Positions 44,820-54,380 are shown, counted from the first letter of the stretch. The stretch: DNA of 64,000 bases from Burkholderiales bacterium (GCA_019744975.1 JAIETP010000009.1:1-64000); one strand, 5' to 3'. The notes: generated by a model not told the origin, from the letters alone. Made by a program: numbers and translations.

Positions 44820-45173
44820 ATGAATGCAGTCGTTGAAATGATGCCGGATCCGTTGGTGTTCACTGAGAACGCCGCGGCCAAAGTGCGGCAATTGATCGAA
44901 GAAGAAGGCAATCCCGGACTCAAGCTGCGGGTGTTCGTCACCGGTGGCGGCTGTTCCGGATTCCAGTATGGCTTCACCTTCGACGAAGCCGTGAACGAAG
45001 ATGACACCTCCCTGCAAAAAGGCGGTGTGACGCTGCTGGTCGATCCAATGAGCCTGCAATACCTGACTGGCGCGGAAATCGACTATCAGGAAAACGTCGA
45101 AGGTGCGCAGTTCGTGATCAAGAATCCGAACGCCAGCTCCACCTGCGGTTGCGGTTCGTCGTTCTCCGCCTGA
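44820..45173 (+). CDS. erpA: Iron-sulfur cluster insertion protein ErpA
   Basis: A-type iron-sulfur carrier of 117 residues. The three cluster ligands are Cys45 in [12 protein letters not shown] and Cys109 and Cys111 in STCGCGSSF. It delivers clusters to enzymes such as those of isoprenoid synthesis and respiration. CAGGAG lies just before the ATG. It is followed by a good terminator shared in space with the convergent anmK gene. Confidence 0.96.
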   Translation: MNAVVEMMPDPLVFTENAAAKVRQLIEEEGNPGLKLRVFVTGGGCSGFQYGFTFDEAVNEDDTSLQKGGVTLLVDPMSLQYLTGAEIDYQENVEGAQFVIKNPNASSTCGCGSSFSA

Positions 45174-45197
45174 GCTGAAACGTAAGGCTGCAATCAT

Positions 45198-45227
45198 AAC
45201 GGGGGCTTTTGCTCCCGTTTTTGTTTT
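45198..45227 (+). terminator. Terminator after erpA
   Basis: Stem AACGGGGGC with GCTCCCGTT (one G-T pair), loop TTTT, then TTTTGTTTTT. It starts 25 bases after the erpA stop. Confidence 0.9.
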
Positions 45228-45259
45228 TCAGGTTCGGCAGGTTTTCGACCCGGAAATCG

Positions 45260-46348
45260 TCAGGCCGGATAAATCGCGCCCAGTACGCGCAGGCCACGCG
45301 CTCCCGTGACCTGCGGCAGGTTGCCGGGCTCCCCGGCCAGCGCACGCTGCGCCAGCCAGGCAAACGCCGCGGCTTCCACGGACTCGGCGGCAATACCCAG
45401 TTCGTCGGTGACCGCCACGCGCTTTCCCGGCAGCAGCGCGGCAAGGCGCTTGCGCAGTACATCGTTGCGGGCCCCGCCCCCACACAGATAAACCTCGAAG
45501 GCATCGGCACAATGCGTTGCCAGTGCCCGGGCGATGCCGGTCGCCGTCAGTTCGCACAGCGTAGCCTGCACGTCCACCGGCCGTTCGTTGCCGGCCAGCG
45601 TTCGTTTGAGGTTTTGCAGATTGAAGGTTTCACGCCCGGTGCTTTTCGGCGGCAAACGTTCGAAAAACTCATGGGTCAGCAGGCGCTCCAGCAATTCCGG
45701 CAATACGGTGCCCTGTGCTGCCCAGGCGCCGCCAGCGTCGTAGCTGGCGCCCTGATGCGCCATGATCCAGCCGTCCATCAGTACATTGCCGGGACCACAG
45801 TCGAAACCGGTGACATCGCCCTGTGCCGGCAGGCTGGTGATATTGGCGATGCCGCCGATATTGACCACCGCGCGCGATTGTTGCGGATGTGCGAACACTG
45901 CGCGATGGAAAGCCGGGACCAGCGGTGCGCCTTCACCGCCGGCGGCGATGTCGCGGCTGCGAAAATCGCAGACCACGCGAATGCCGGCGAGTTCGGCCAG
46001 CAGCGCAGCATTGACCAGTTGCAGGGTGTAGCCGGATTCCGGGCGATGGCGCACGGTCTGACCATGGCAACCGATGGCGACGACCTGATCGGTAGTCGCC
46101 TGCGCCTGTGCCAGCAGCGTGCGCGCCACCGTGGCATAACCCAGCGCCAGCGCGTTGGCGGCGAGGGCGGCGCGATGCAGTTCATCGTCGCCCGGTTCGT
46201 TCAGCGCGAGCAGTGCCGCGCGCAATTGCGGCGAAAACGGCTGGTGGCTGTGGTGCAGCAGTTTGGGGGTGTTGCCGAGATCGACCAGCACGGCGTCGAT
46301 GCCGTCCATGCTGGTGCCGGACATCAACCCGATATACAGACCGGGCAT
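45260..46348 (-). CDS. anmK: Anhydro-N-acetylmuramic acid kinase
   Basis: Sugar kinase of 362 residues that phosphorylates and opens anhydro-MurNAc recovered from cell-wall turnover. The start LYIGLMSGTSMDGIDAVLVD and later IGCHGQTVRHRP, VVNIGGIANIT, FDCGPGNVLMD and VYLCGGGARND are family signatures. Cytosolic. It lies 11 bases after a secreted M23 peptidase gene on the same strand, so the pair links wall cleavage and recycling; MltA (31608) makes its substrate. Confidence 0.96.
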   Translation of the reverse strand: MPGLYIGLMSGTSMDGIDAVLVDLGNTPKLLHHSHQPFSPQLRAALLALNEPGDDELHRAALAANALALGYATVARTLLAQAQATTDQVVAIGCHGQTVRHRPESGYTLQLVNAALLAELAGIRVVCDFRSRDIAAGGEGAPLVPAFHRAVFAHPQQSRAVVNIGGIANITSLPAQGDVTGFDCGPGNVLMDGWIMAHQGASYDAGGAWAAQGTVLPELLERLLTHEFFERLPPKSTGRETFNLQNLKRTLAGNERPVDVQATLCELTATGIARALATHCADAFEVYLCGGGARNDVLRKRLAALLPGKRVAVTDELGIAAESVEAAAFAWLAQRALAGEPGNLPQVTGARGLRVLGAIYPA

Positions 46349-46359
46349 CGCGTCGTGCT

Positions 46360-47676
46360 TTAGCGGGTAACCGGGGAAATCTGCCGCAGCAACGCGAGGC
46401 GATCATTCATCGGGCGAGTGACCTCGTTAAACGCGGCGCGGTATTGCGGTGCCAGCGGCGGCGCCGGCGGCATCGCAACGCGCAAGGGATCCTGGTGGGT
46501 ATTGTTGATGCGGAATTCGTAATGCAGGTGGGGGCCGGTGGCGAGCCCGGTGCTGCCGACATAACCGATGACGTCGCCCTGGGATACACGTTTGCCGCGC
46601 TGCATGCCCGGTGCGAATCCTGACAGATGGCCGTACCACGTTGTGTATTTCGACTGATGCCGTATGACCACCAGGTTGCCGTAACCGCCCTGGCGCCCGG
46701 CAAACTCGACGATGCCGCTGCCGGTGGCCTTGATCCGGGTGCCGGTGGGCGCTGCGTAATCGACACCGGTGTGGGCGCGCCAGGTTTTCAGCACCGGATG
46801 AAAGCGCGCTTTCGTGAAACCCGAACTGATACGCGAGAATTCCAGTGGTGAACGCAGGAAGGCCTTGCGGATGTTTTTGCCGTCCAGGGTGTAATAACCG
46901 CCCTCGCCCTCAGGGTTCTGGAACCATACCGCATGGAAGGTTTTGCCTTGATTGGTGAATTCCGCAGCCAGCAGGCGGTTGGTCTTCACCGGTTCACCCT
47001 GGTGATACTGCACTTCATAAATGGCGGAGAAACGGTCGCCGCGCCGGAGGTCTCGATGAAAATCAATATCGGTGGAGAATATGTCCGCAATCTGCACGGC
47101 GACTGCGTCGGACATGCCGGCGGCGTCGGTTGCGGCAAACAGCGAGGACACGATTTCGCCGGAGCGCATGTGGATCTGGGTCTCGACGGCGGCGGGGCCT
47201 TCCCAGACCTGCAGCACATCGTTGCCGGCTTGGTCGATTTTCAGCAATTGCGCGCCATTGAGGTAACGCAGTGCCAGCAGGCGGCCGTCGCCGGTGGTCT
47301 GGGCGCGCACCGTGCGGCCCGGGATCAGCCGGTACAACGCACGCGCCTGTCGCGTATGTTGCAGCAACAGCGCCGAACCCGCCTCGTCGATCTGCAGGCG
47401 TTGCAGGATGGAGGCGATGGTGTCGCCGCGCTCGATGCGTGTTTCGCGCCAGTAGGTTTCACCGGCAATGTTGGTAACGGGGAGGGTCGGCAATACCAGC
47501 TCTTCGACCACGTTTTCCCGTGCCACGGTGTCGGTGACGGTGTCGGGGGCAATGCCGAATGCCGCCATTACGCCGACAAATGGCAGTACCAGCGCAAGCA
47601 GCACGCGCCGCGCCACGCCGCCGTGGAGCCAGCCTGAAAGTTTTTGCGCTAGAATCGCGAATCGCGCCGACAACAT
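46360..47676 (-). CDS. M23-family murein endopeptidase (MepM-like)
   Basis: Envelope peptidase of 438 residues. An N-terminal signal anchor is at about 20-45, a LysM/OapA-like region (about 65-220, RETRIERGDTIASILQRLQ) follows, and the LytM/M23 zinc domain is at about 305-400: HPVLKTWRAHTGVDYAAPTGT (His and Asp ligands) and TGPHLHYEFRIN (HxH ligand). It cuts peptidoglycan cross-links during growth. The arrangement is that of E. coli MepM (YebA). Divergent from tyrS, cotranscribed with anmK. Confidence 0.93.
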   Translation of the reverse strand: MLSARFAILAQKLSGWLHGGVARRVLLALVLPFVGVMAAFGIAPDTVTDTVARENVVEELVLPTLPVTNIAGETYWRETRIERGDTIASILQRLQIDEAGSALLLQHTRQARALYRLIPGRTVRAQTTGDGRLLALRYLNGAQLLKIDQAGNDVLQVWEGPAAVETQIHMRSGEIVSSLFAATDAAGMSDAVAVQIADIFSTDIDFHRDLRRGDRFSAIYEVQYHQGEPVKTNRLLAAEFTNQGKTFHAVWFQNPEGEGGYYTLDGKNIRKAFLRSPLEFSRISSGFTKARFHPVLKTWRAHTGVDYAAPTGTRIKATGSGIVEFAGRQGGYGNLVVIRHQSKYTTWYGHLSGFAPGMQRGKRVSQGDVIGYVGSTGLATGPHLHYEFRINNTHQDPLRVAMPPAPPLAPQYRAAFNEVTRPMNDRLALLRQISPVTR

Positions 47677-47797
47677 GCGCTTTCCTTATGATTTACAACG
47701 GGATTTGCAGCGAATTTAGAAGCGTTTTCAGCCCGAAGTTTAGCAGAGTACCGTGGGCTGGAAAACCCGTTTTTTGCAATGTGAAATATCACACCGA

Positions 47798-49009
47798 ATG
47801 ACCAACAACGTGACCAGCATCGATCACCAAATCGAGGTTATCCGCCGTGGTTGCGACGAATTGCTGCGCGAACCGGAATTGCGCGAAAAACTCGCCACCG
47901 GCCGGCCCCTGCGCATCAAAGCCGGGTTTGATCCGACGGCACCGGACCTGCACTTGGGGCATACCGTGCTGATCAACAAGCTGCGCCAGTTCCAGGAACT
48001 CGGCCACCATGTCCTGTTCCTGATCGGTGATTTCACCGGCATGATCGGCGACCCGACCGGAAAAAATGCCACCCGTCCACCACTGACCCGCGAGGAGGTT
48101 GCGCGCAACGCCGTGACTTACACCGAGCAGGTGTTTCGCATCCTCGACCGTGAGCGCACCGAGGTGGTATTCAACTCGACCTGGATGGACCGCATGAGTG
48201 CGGTGGACATGATCAAACTGGCGGCTTCGCACACCGTCGCGCGCATGCTCGAACGCGATGATTTTTCCAAACGTTACCGCGGCAACCAGCCGATTGCGAT
48301 CCACGAATTCCTCTACCCGCTGGTGCAGGGCTACGATTCGGTGGCGCTGCAGGCCGACGTCGAACTCGGCGGCACCGACCAGAAATTCAACCTGCTGATG
48401 GGGCGCGAACTGCAGAAACACCACGGCCAGGCACCGCAGTGCATCCTGACCATGCCGCTGCTTGAGGGACTGGACGGTGTCAACAAAATGTCGAAATCCC
48501 TGGGCAATTATGTCGGTATCCAGGAAGCACCCAACGAGATTTTCGGCAAACTGATGTCGGTCTCCGACGAGCTGATGTGGCGCTACCTCGAGCTGCTGTC
48601 ATTTGAGCCATTGGAAAAAATAAGAGCGAAAAAAACCGCAGTCAATGAAGGGTCTAATCCACGCGATGTAAAATTTGAGTTCGCTCAAGAAATTGTCGAA
48701 CGTTTTCACGGGAAAAATGCTGCGCAACTTGCCGCTAGCGATTTCATCGCGCGTTTCCGGCGCGATGAAATTCCAGAAGACATCGCCGAAGTCAGCCTAG
48801 AAGGCGAAGCCGACGGCCTGACGATTGCCGCAGTGCTCAAACTGGCCGGGCTGACGCCGAGTACTTCGGATGCGCTGCGCATGTTGGCGCAAGGCGGTGT
48901 CAAAATGGACGGTGAAAAAATCAGCGACAAATCGCTGAAACTCGCGCGTGGCGCAAGCGTGGTTTTGCAGGTCGGCAAGCGCAAATTCGCGCGCGTCACC
49001 GTCAGTTAA
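47798..49009 (+). CDS. tyrS: Tyrosine--tRNA ligase
   Basis: Class I aminoacyl-tRNA synthetase of 403 residues. The HIGH signature appears as [12 protein letters not shown], the KMSKS as [12 protein letters not shown], and an S4 RNA-binding domain forms the C terminus (about 340-403). This is the longer TyrZ-like subgroup. The ATG at 47798 starts the family N terminus; 15 upstream residues are in frame but not supported. A stretch of about 200 bases (48600-48790) is noticeably AT-richer than the rest. An AT-rich 18-mer begins 8 bases after the stop. Confidence 0.96.
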   Translation: MTNNVTSIDHQIEVIRRGCDELLREPELREKLATGRPLRIKAGFDPTAPDLHLGHTVLINKLRQFQELGHHVLFLIGDFTGMIGDPTGKNATRPPLTREEVARNAVTYTEQVFRILDRERTEVVFNSTWMDRMSAVDMIKLAASHTVARMLERDDFSKRYRGNQPIAIHEFLYPLVQGYDSVALQADVELGGTDQKFNLLMGRELQKHHGQAPQCILTMPLLEGLDGVNKMSKSLGNYVGIQEAPNEIFGKLMSVSDELMWRYLELLSFEPLEKIRAKKTAVNEGSNPRDVKFEFAQEIVERFHGKNAAQLAASDFIARFRRDEIPEDIAEVSLEGEADGLTIAAVLKLAGLTPSTSDALRMLAQGGVKMDGEKISDKSLKLARGASVVLQVGKRKFARVTVS

Positions 49010-49016
49010 AAACATA

Positions 49017-49034
49017 AATAAAATCAAATACTTA
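49017..49034 (+). repeat. AT-rich 18-mer repeat, copy c
   Basis: Core AATAAAATCAAATACTTA, identical over all 18 bases to copy d at 9028. It lies between convergent genes, 8 bases after the tyrS stop, and its last three bases form the stop codon of the oxidoreductase on the other strand. Confidence 0.8.
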
Positions 49035-50162
49035 TGATATATGTGCGGCGCGATAGCGCTGCATGAACGCTGTGTCGATGTAATCCTTCCATCGCCACAC
49101 CCACGCGCCGCCAAACGCAAACGATCCGTATGACGCCACTGCATAACGGTCGCCGGTACTGATCAAGGCCAGCGCCCTGCGCTGCGGGTGGTATTCAAGC
49201 AGTGTGCCGCCGCGCAGTGCGCGGCGCAGGTTTTCCGTCAGCGGCGGACCCTGGCGCACCGCATAGACACCGGATTTCGGCCGCGGCGTTGACGGCATGG
49301 CCGCGATGTCGCCGGTGGCAAACACGCAGTCATGAGACGGTGATTGCAGATGCGCATTGACGACGATGAAGCCGGCGGCATCGGTCAGCAGTCCGCATTC
49401 CCGCGGCCAGGCTGGCGCCGCAGCGCCAGTGACCCAGATCACATGGTCGGCGCGCAACATTTCGCCGCCACCCAGCACCAGTCCTTCAGCTGTTGCCGTC
49501 TGCACCGGGGCATTGAGGCGCAGCGTAATGCAGCGTTCGCGCAATACCGCGCTGAAACGCCGCTGCACGCCTGCCGGATGCGCGGCCAGCAGCGTCGGGC
49601 CGTCGCTGATGACAGTGAACTGCGCATGGCCATTGTCGGCACGGATGCGGTTGTGCATGGCTAATGCCAGCTCGACGCCGCCGGCACCGGCACCGACGAT
49701 GGCGATGCGCAAATCGGCGCTTGCGCTGCGCGCCGCTGCGCGCAGTGTCGTCCAATAGTCGAGGAAGGCGGGGACTGGTTTAACCGGTATGCCGTGTTGT
49801 GCCGCGCCGGGAATGCCGGCGATGACCGGTGTTGAGCCGCTGTCGATGGCAACCACGTCGAAGGCGTACTCTGTGCCGTCAGCGCAACGGGCGATGCGGC
49901 GTTGCAAATCGATGCCGCCGACCGTTCCCGCCACGCGCGTGACGCCGGCGCTGCGGCACAGTGTTTCCAGATCGATATGGCAGTCTTCAAAACGGTAATG
50001 CCCGGCGATGTAGCCGGGCAGCATTCCCGAATAAGTCGTATGCCGGTCGGGGCTGACCAGGGTTACTGCAACGCCCGGTTCGGGGTTGAGGCCGAAGCGC
50101 CGGATGACTTCGACGTGGCTGTGGCCGCCGCCGATCAGCAGCAGGCGCTTCTGCATCACCAC
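49032..50162 (-). CDS. FAD-dependent NDH-2-like oxidoreductase (stand-alone relative of the SelD-fused type)
   Basis: Pyridine nucleotide-disulfide oxidoreductase of 376 residues. First dinucleotide fold RLLLIGGGHSHVEVIRRFG, second fold IAIVGAGAGGVELALAMHNR (about 150), and the FAD motif CVFATGDIAAMP (about 290). The GGGHSHVEV start and the YSGMLPGYIAG segment are typical of the domain that in other bacteria is fused to, or next to, selenophosphate synthase SelD. Here no selD is present in the window. Likely electron acceptor and role unknown; it ends 4 bases before the exported msrA start region in the same direction. Confidence 0.82.
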   Translation of the reverse strand: MVMQKRLLLIGGGHSHVEVIRRFGLNPEPGVAVTLVSPDRHTTYSGMLPGYIAGHYRFEDCHIDLETLCRSAGVTRVAGTVGGIDLQRRIARCADGTEYAFDVVAIDSGSTPVIAGIPGAAQHGIPVKPVPAFLDYWTTLRAAARSASADLRIAIVGAGAGGVELALAMHNRIRADNGHAQFTVISDGPTLLAAHPAGVQRRFSAVLRERCITLRLNAPVQTATAEGLVLGGGEMLRADHVIWVTGAAAPAWPRECGLLTDAAGFIVVNAHLQSPSHDCVFATGDIAAMPSTPRPKSGVYAVRQGPPLTENLRRALRGGTLLEYHPQRRALALISTGDRYAVASYGSFAFGGAWVWRWKDYIDTAFMQRYRAAHIS

Positions 50163-50166
50163 TGGC

Positions 50167-50808
50167 TTATTGGGTTTTCCACACTTCCTTCAATCGCGCC
50201 GCGCGACCGCAGCTGGTCTTGTAGTAGGTGTAACGGACCGGGTTTTTCTTGTAATAGTCCTGATGGTATTCCTCGGCGACATAAAACTCCGTCGCCTTGT
50301 TGATCAGCGTATGCACGTCGCCGGTGAAAGGTTTGTCCTTCAGCAGCTTTGTTTTTGAGGCCTCGGCCGCTTTGCGCTGGTCTTCAGTGTGATAAAAAAT
50401 TTCGCTGCGGTACTGCGAACCGTGATCGCAGAACTGACCGTTGGCCTGGGTCGGATCGATGTTGCGCCAGAAGGTGTCGAGCAGCTGTGCGTAAGTGACT
50501 TTCGCCGGGTCAAAGGCCACCTGCACCACCTCGTTGTGGCCGGTGTTGCCTGCCGAAACCTGGGGATAAGTCGGGTTCTTGGTGCGGCCGCCCATGTAGC
50601 CGGAAGTGGTCGAAATCACGCCGGGCACCTTGTCGAAGGCTTCTTCGACGCACCAGAAACAGCCGCCACCGAATGTGGCAACCGAGGTGGCTGCTGCGGG
50701 GGCGGCGGCCGCCGGTTTGCTGGCCTGGGCTTGCGCCAGCGCCGGCAGCAGCATTGCGCACAGCAATGCGAAGCGCCAGAAAATACCCTTGAAAATCATG
50801 TACATCAT
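50167..50808 (-). CDS. msrA: Peptide methionine-S-sulfoxide reductase MsrA, exported form
   Basis: MsrA of 213 residues with a signal peptide (cleavage near ALAQAQA, residue 28), so it acts in the periplasm on oxidised Met of envelope proteins. The active site is GGGCFWCVEEAF (Cys50) and a resolving Cys lies near the C terminus (KTSCGR). The Ala-rich 35-45 stretch is a linker. A GGGAG site 6 bases upstream supports the first ATG. The start is divergent from fbp. A second, cytosolic MsrA is encoded beyond fbp. Confidence 0.93.
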   Translation of the reverse strand: MMYMIFKGIFWRFALLCAMLLPALAQAQASKPAAAAPAAATSVATFGGGCFWCVEEAFDKVPGVISTTSGYMGGRTKNPTYPQVSAGNTGHNEVVQVAFDPAKVTYAQLLDTFWRNIDPTQANGQFCDHGSQYRSEIFYHTEDQRKAAEASKTKLLKDKPFTGDVHTLINKATEFYVAEEYHQDYYKKNPVRYTYYKTSCGRAARLKEVWKTQ

Positions 50809-50894
50809 TTGTGTCTCCCGGTTAAAACCAGTATATCGGATAATCTTTATTCACAGACCCGGCGTGCCGGGCTTCGTTCATTAGTGGAGAAAAC

Positions 50895-51890
50895 ATGCGG
50901 CGCATTACACTCACGCAGTATCTGGTTGAACAACAGCGCGAAAAAGGCGTTGTTTCCGCGGAACTGCGCTTGCTGGTTGAAGTGGTCGCGCGCGCCTGCA
51001 AATCGATCAGCAATGCCGTCAGCAAGGGTGCGCTGACCGGCATCCTCGGCAATGCCGGCAGCGACAATGTGCAGGGCGAGGCGCAGAAAAAACTCGACGT
51101 CATTTCCAACGAAGTGCTGCTCGAGGCCAACGAGTGGGGCGGCCACCTGGCGGCGATGGCTTCCGAGGAAATGGAGCACCCGCACCAGATCCCCAACCGT
51201 TATCCACGCGGTGAATTCCTGCTGCTGATGGATCCGCTGGATGGTTCTTCGAACATCGATGTCAACGTGTCGATCGGCACCATTTTTTCGGTGCTGCGCT
51301 GCCCCGAAGGCTGCGAACCCAACGAACAGGCCTTCCTGCAGCCCGGGGTGAAACAAGTGGCGGCCGGTTTTGCGGTCTACGGCCCGTCGGCCATCCTTGT
51401 GCTGACGGTGGGCAACGGTGTCGCGGGCTTCACGCTGGACCGCGAACTAGGCAGCTGGGTGCTGACCCAGCCGAAAATCGAAATCCCCGCCGAAACCGCC
51501 GAATTCGCGATCAACATGTCGAACATGCGCAATTGGGGGGCGCCGGTGAAGCGCTACATCGACGAATGCCTCGCCGGTAAAACGGGCCCCCTGGGCAAGG
51601 ACTACAACATGCGCTGGGTGGCCTCGATGGTGGCCGACGTTTACCGCATCCTGTCGCGCGGCGGCATTTTCATGTATCCGCAGGACGCCAAACACAAGGA
51701 AGGCCGCTTGCGGCTGATGTACGAAGCCAACCCGATGGCGTTCATTGTCGAACAGGCGGGCGGCGCCGCCACCAACGGGCACGAGCGCATCCTGGAGGTC
51801 CAGCCGACCAAATTGCACCAGCGTGTCGGGGTGATCCTTGGCTCGCGCAACGAAGTCGAACGCGTGACCGGCTACCACCGCAAGGCATAA
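50895..51890 (+). CDS. fbp: Fructose-1,6-bisphosphatase class I
   Basis: Gluconeogenic (and Calvin-cycle) phosphatase of 331 residues. Metal-binding [20 protein letters not shown] is intact, and [43 protein letters not shown] with [19 protein letters not shown] complete the active site. Cytosolic homotetramer in the family. GTGGAG lies 6 bases before the ATG. Located between the two msrA genes. Confidence 0.97.
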   Translation: MRRITLTQYLVEQQREKGVVSAELRLLVEVVARACKSISNAVSKGALTGILGNAGSDNVQGEAQKKLDVISNEVLLEANEWGGHLAAMASEEMEHPHQIPNRYPRGEFLLLMDPLDGSSNIDVNVSIGTIFSVLRCPEGCEPNEQAFLQPGVKQVAAGFAVYGPSAILVLTVGNGVAGFTLDRELGSWVLTQPKIEIPAETAEFAINMSNMRNWGAPVKRYIDECLAGKTGPLGKDYNMRWVASMVADVYRILSRGGIFMYPQDAKHKEGRLRLMYEANPMAFIVEQAGGAATNGHERILEVQPTKLHQRVGVILGSRNEVERVTGYHRKA

Positions 51891-51960
51891 GCTGTCCGGC
51901 TGTCAGGAACCGGCGCTGCCGGCGACAGATTCGCGCTGGACCCAACATAAGGAGGCATCA

Positions 51961-52521
51961 ATGCCGGCTACCGATGAACATGCAGGTGCGCGCGAAGTCG
52001 CCACTCTGGGCGGCGGCTGTTTCTGGTGTATCGAGGCGGTGTTCGACAGCCTGCAGGGCGTAATCTCGGTCGAATCCGGTTACAGCGGCGGACATCAGCC
52101 GAATCCGACCTACGAAGACATTTGTGGGGGTGATACCGGACATGCCGAAGTCATCCGGGTGAGCTTTGACCCCGCTGTGGTGACCTACCGCGACATCCTC
52201 GATATTTTTTTCGAAATCCACGATCCGACCACGCTGAATGCCCAGGGCAATGACGTCGGCACCCAGTACCGCTCGGTGATTTATTACCATACGCCGGAGC
52301 AGAAGGCCGCTGCCGAAGCGGTAATCCGGGCGCTGACCGCGGCGAAGGCCTTCAGCCGGTCCATCGTCACCGAAATAGCGCCGGCGCCGCAGTTCTACGT
52401 CGCCGAGCCGTACCACCAGGAATATTTCGAGCGCAATCCACGTCAACCGTACTGCCAGTACGTGGTTTCACCCAAGGTGGCCAAATTCCGCAAGCAGTTC
52501 GCCGCGCGACTCAAAAAATAA
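51961..52521 (+). CDS. msrA: Peptide methionine-S-sulfoxide reductase MsrA, cytosolic form
   Basis: Second MsrA, 186 residues, without a signal peptide. Active site LGGGCFWCIEAVFD (Cys20), with EVIRVSFDPAVVTYRDIL and GNDVGTQYRSVIYYHT typical of the family; a Cys late in the chain (QPYCQYV) could resolve. AAGGAGG lies 7 bases before the ATG. It is 70 bases after fbp in the same direction. The two MsrA proteins differ enough not to be a recent duplication. Confidence 0.95.
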   Translation: MPATDEHAGAREVATLGGGCFWCIEAVFDSLQGVISVESGYSGGHQPNPTYEDICGGDTGHAEVIRVSFDPAVVTYRDILDIFFEIHDPTTLNAQGNDVGTQYRSVIYYHTPEQKAAAEAVIRALTAAKAFSRSIVTEIAPAPQFYVAEPYHQEYFERNPRQPYCQYVVSPKVAKFRKQFAARLKK

Positions 52522-52549
52522 CCGGCGCCCGCGGCAAGTGTGCGGTTTC

Positions 52550-53560
52550 TCACGCCTTCCCGGCCTGCTGACGCTGCCGCACTGAGGTGACGATGGCTTG
52601 GGCCAATTTGATCAAGGTCAGCGGCGCTGATCCCTCGGCCTTGTTGTTGACAATCACCGTGCATTCATGGCCCGCCGCCAGTGTCGCGGTGCACAGCCGG
52701 GCGATGGATTCACGCGTCGCGCTGTCCTCGTCGATCAGCCGGTCGAACGGGGTAAAACGTGCCTTGGCTTCCTCATAGCTGTAGCCCGCCTTGAGATTCC
52801 AGCGCACGATCAGCGGTCCCGGACCGAAACCCGACATCGCCGCCGCTTGTGTAGCGACCGGCGGCATCCGCGGGTGTACGCCGAGGCAATAACGCACGCC
52901 AAGCTCTTTCAATGATGCAAAAAACCGCCGCGTGATGATCCGGTCATCGCGCATTTCGACCGCATACAACGGTCCCTGCGGCAGCCGGCTGAGGAATTCC
53001 TGCAGTTGCGCGATGAACCGTTCCGGCGCCCGTGTCAGCGTACGCCCCAGTGGCGGAAACTGGAACAGCAGCGGTCCCGCGTTTGCGCCCAGCCCCTCGC
53101 GCGCGGGCTCGACGAACTGTTGAATGGCATACGCGGCGTCGAGGAACAAGGCATTGTTTTTCCCTCTGCCGCCGTCTTCGCCGTGAATCCAGGGGCTGGT
53201 CAGCAGGCTGGGCGCTTTGATGACAAAACGAAAGCTGACAGGAACCTGACGGGCATAACTCTCGTACTGGCGCGTCGACAGCGGCGCATAAAACGACCGG
53301 TCAACGCCGACGGTGCTGAACAGCGGATGCTGCGCATAGGCGGCGAGTCCGTAGCGCGAAAGGTCGCCCGGCGTCACCGCGTCCGCCCAGACAATATCGC
53401 GCCAGCCGGGGAAATGCCATGACGAAGTACCCAGCCGTATTCCCGGCGGCAATTGGCGCGCCAGGTCGCGTACCTCCGGTGTGACCGCCGCGCCGGCGAT
53501 GGCTGGCTGCGCCGCGCCAGCACGGGTTTCACCCTCGAACAGGGAAAGCTGTCTGGCCAT
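52550..53560 (-). CDS. DUF72 family protein
   Basis: TIM-barrel-like protein of 336 residues of the DUF72 (YecE) family. Conserved segments: IRLGTSSWHFPGWRDIVW, FSTVGVDRSFYAPLS, VPVSFRFVIKAP, GPLLFQFPP, YAVEMRD and HECTVIVNNKAEGSAP. The biochemical function is unknown in the family; some members resemble nucleases or xylose isomerase-like enzymes. It is longer at the N terminus (about 38 residues) than typical members. Convergent with the cytosolic msrA. Confidence 0.85.
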   Translation of the reverse strand: MARQLSLFEGETRAGAAQPAIAGAAVTPEVRDLARQLPPGIRLGTSSWHFPGWRDIVWADAVTPGDLSRYGLAAYAQHPLFSTVGVDRSFYAPLSTRQYESYARQVPVSFRFVIKAPSLLTSPWIHGEDGGRGKNNALFLDAAYAIQQFVEPAREGLGANAGPLLFQFPPLGRTLTRAPERFIAQLQEFLSRLPQGPLYAVEMRDDRIITRRFFASLKELGVRYCLGVHPRMPPVATQAAAMSGFGPGPLIVRWNLKAGYSYEEAKARFTPFDRLIDEDSATRESIARLCTATLAAGHECTVIVNNKAEGSAPLTLIKLAQAIVTSVRQRQQAGKA

Positions 53561-53965
53561 GGTTAAGCGGTGTTTCCCGGGGGAAATAGCGCCATGGCGT
53601 CACCGTGCGGCGACGCCATATTGCCCGTGCATGATCGCAGATGTTGCAGAGACACAATTCAAGTTTCCCGTTTAGGTCATTGATTTGTTTCTGCTCTTGC
53701 GCCGTGGACAAGGTCCCGGAGACGGCGGGCGAGGGAGGCGCTATTGTGCTGCGAGTCGGCCGGAGATACAAACGATGCGCATTCCGGCGGGGGTGCCCGT
53801 CCGTACATGCCGGTTGCTTTAGCTGCTGTACGCTCTTATTTTCCCTCTGGCAAACATTGACAAAGGTGTTTTCCCTCGGCATCCTCTCGTCACCGTGCGC
53901 TATCACGGCAAACCAGACTAACCTGACCAACTGATCCAATCCGGACCTACACGGGAGAATAATCG
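53561..53965 (+). promoter_or_regulatory. Intergenic region upstream of the SWIB gene
   Basis: About 400 bases with no supported gene. It contains an 8-bp inverted repeat ATGGCGTC/GACGCCAT (53594-53601, 53612-53619) and a consensus TTGACA at about 53859 without a good -10 at the right distance. GGGAG about 10 bases before 53966 is the ribosome site of the next gene. Confidence 0.4.
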
Positions 53966-54280
53966 ATGGCTGCAAAGAAAAAAGCTACCAAGAAACCCGC
54001 TGCAAAGAAAAAGAAAGCTGCTGCGAAACGCAAACCCAATGCAGCATTCATGAAGCCCATGCAGCCGAGCGCAGCGCTCGGTGCGGTGATCGGCAACGGC
54101 ATGATGCCGCGTACCGAAGTCACCAAGAAAATCTGGGGCTACATCAAGAAGCACGGCCTGCAAGACAGCAAGAACCGCCGCAACATCAACGCCGACGAGA
54201 AACTGAAAGACGTTTTCGGCGGCAAAAAGCAGGTGTCGATGTTTGAAATGACCAAACTGGTCAACAAGCATCTGAAATAA
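53966..54280 (+). CDS. SWIB/MDM2-domain protein with lysine-rich N-terminal tail
   Basis: Small protein of 104 residues. Residues 1-23 are a basic tail (MAAKKKATKKPAAKKKKAAA and onward), and about 28-104 form a SWIB domain (MPRTEVTKKIWGYIKKHGLQD, INADEKLKDVFGGKKQVSMFEMTKLVNKHL). Such proteins are seen in chlamydiae and many betaproteobacteria and are thought to bind DNA and condense or regulate the chromosome; the bacterial role is not established. The tail is much like the 20-residue microprotein at 9215. It has a strong terminator. Confidence 0.93.
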   Translation: MAAKKKATKKPAAKKKKAAAKRKPNAAFMKPMQPSAALGAVIGNGMMPRTEVTKKIWGYIKKHGLQDSKNRRNINADEKLKDVFGGKKQVSMFEMTKLVNKHLK

Positions 54281-54301
54281 TCTGCCTCACGGCAGGACTG
54301 T

Positions 54302-54329
54302 AACGGGGCGCTCAGGCGCCCCGTTTCTT
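54302..54329 (+). terminator. Terminator of the SWIB gene
   Basis: Stem ACGGGGCGC (54303-54311) with GCGCCCCGT (54316-54324), loop TCAG, then TTCTTTT. A second small inverted repeat, TTGTACG/CGTACAA, follows at 54330-54348. Confidence 0.92.
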
Positions 54330-54380
54330 TTGTACGGTTTTCGTACAAGTATCCCCACGGTTTTTGCCCCGCTTTTACTT

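Noticed and set aside
53641-53934. Plus-strand 97-codon frame upstream of the SWIB gene
   Set aside because: Cys/Arg-rich random-looking composition, no ribosome site, and it lies where the SWIB promoter must be.
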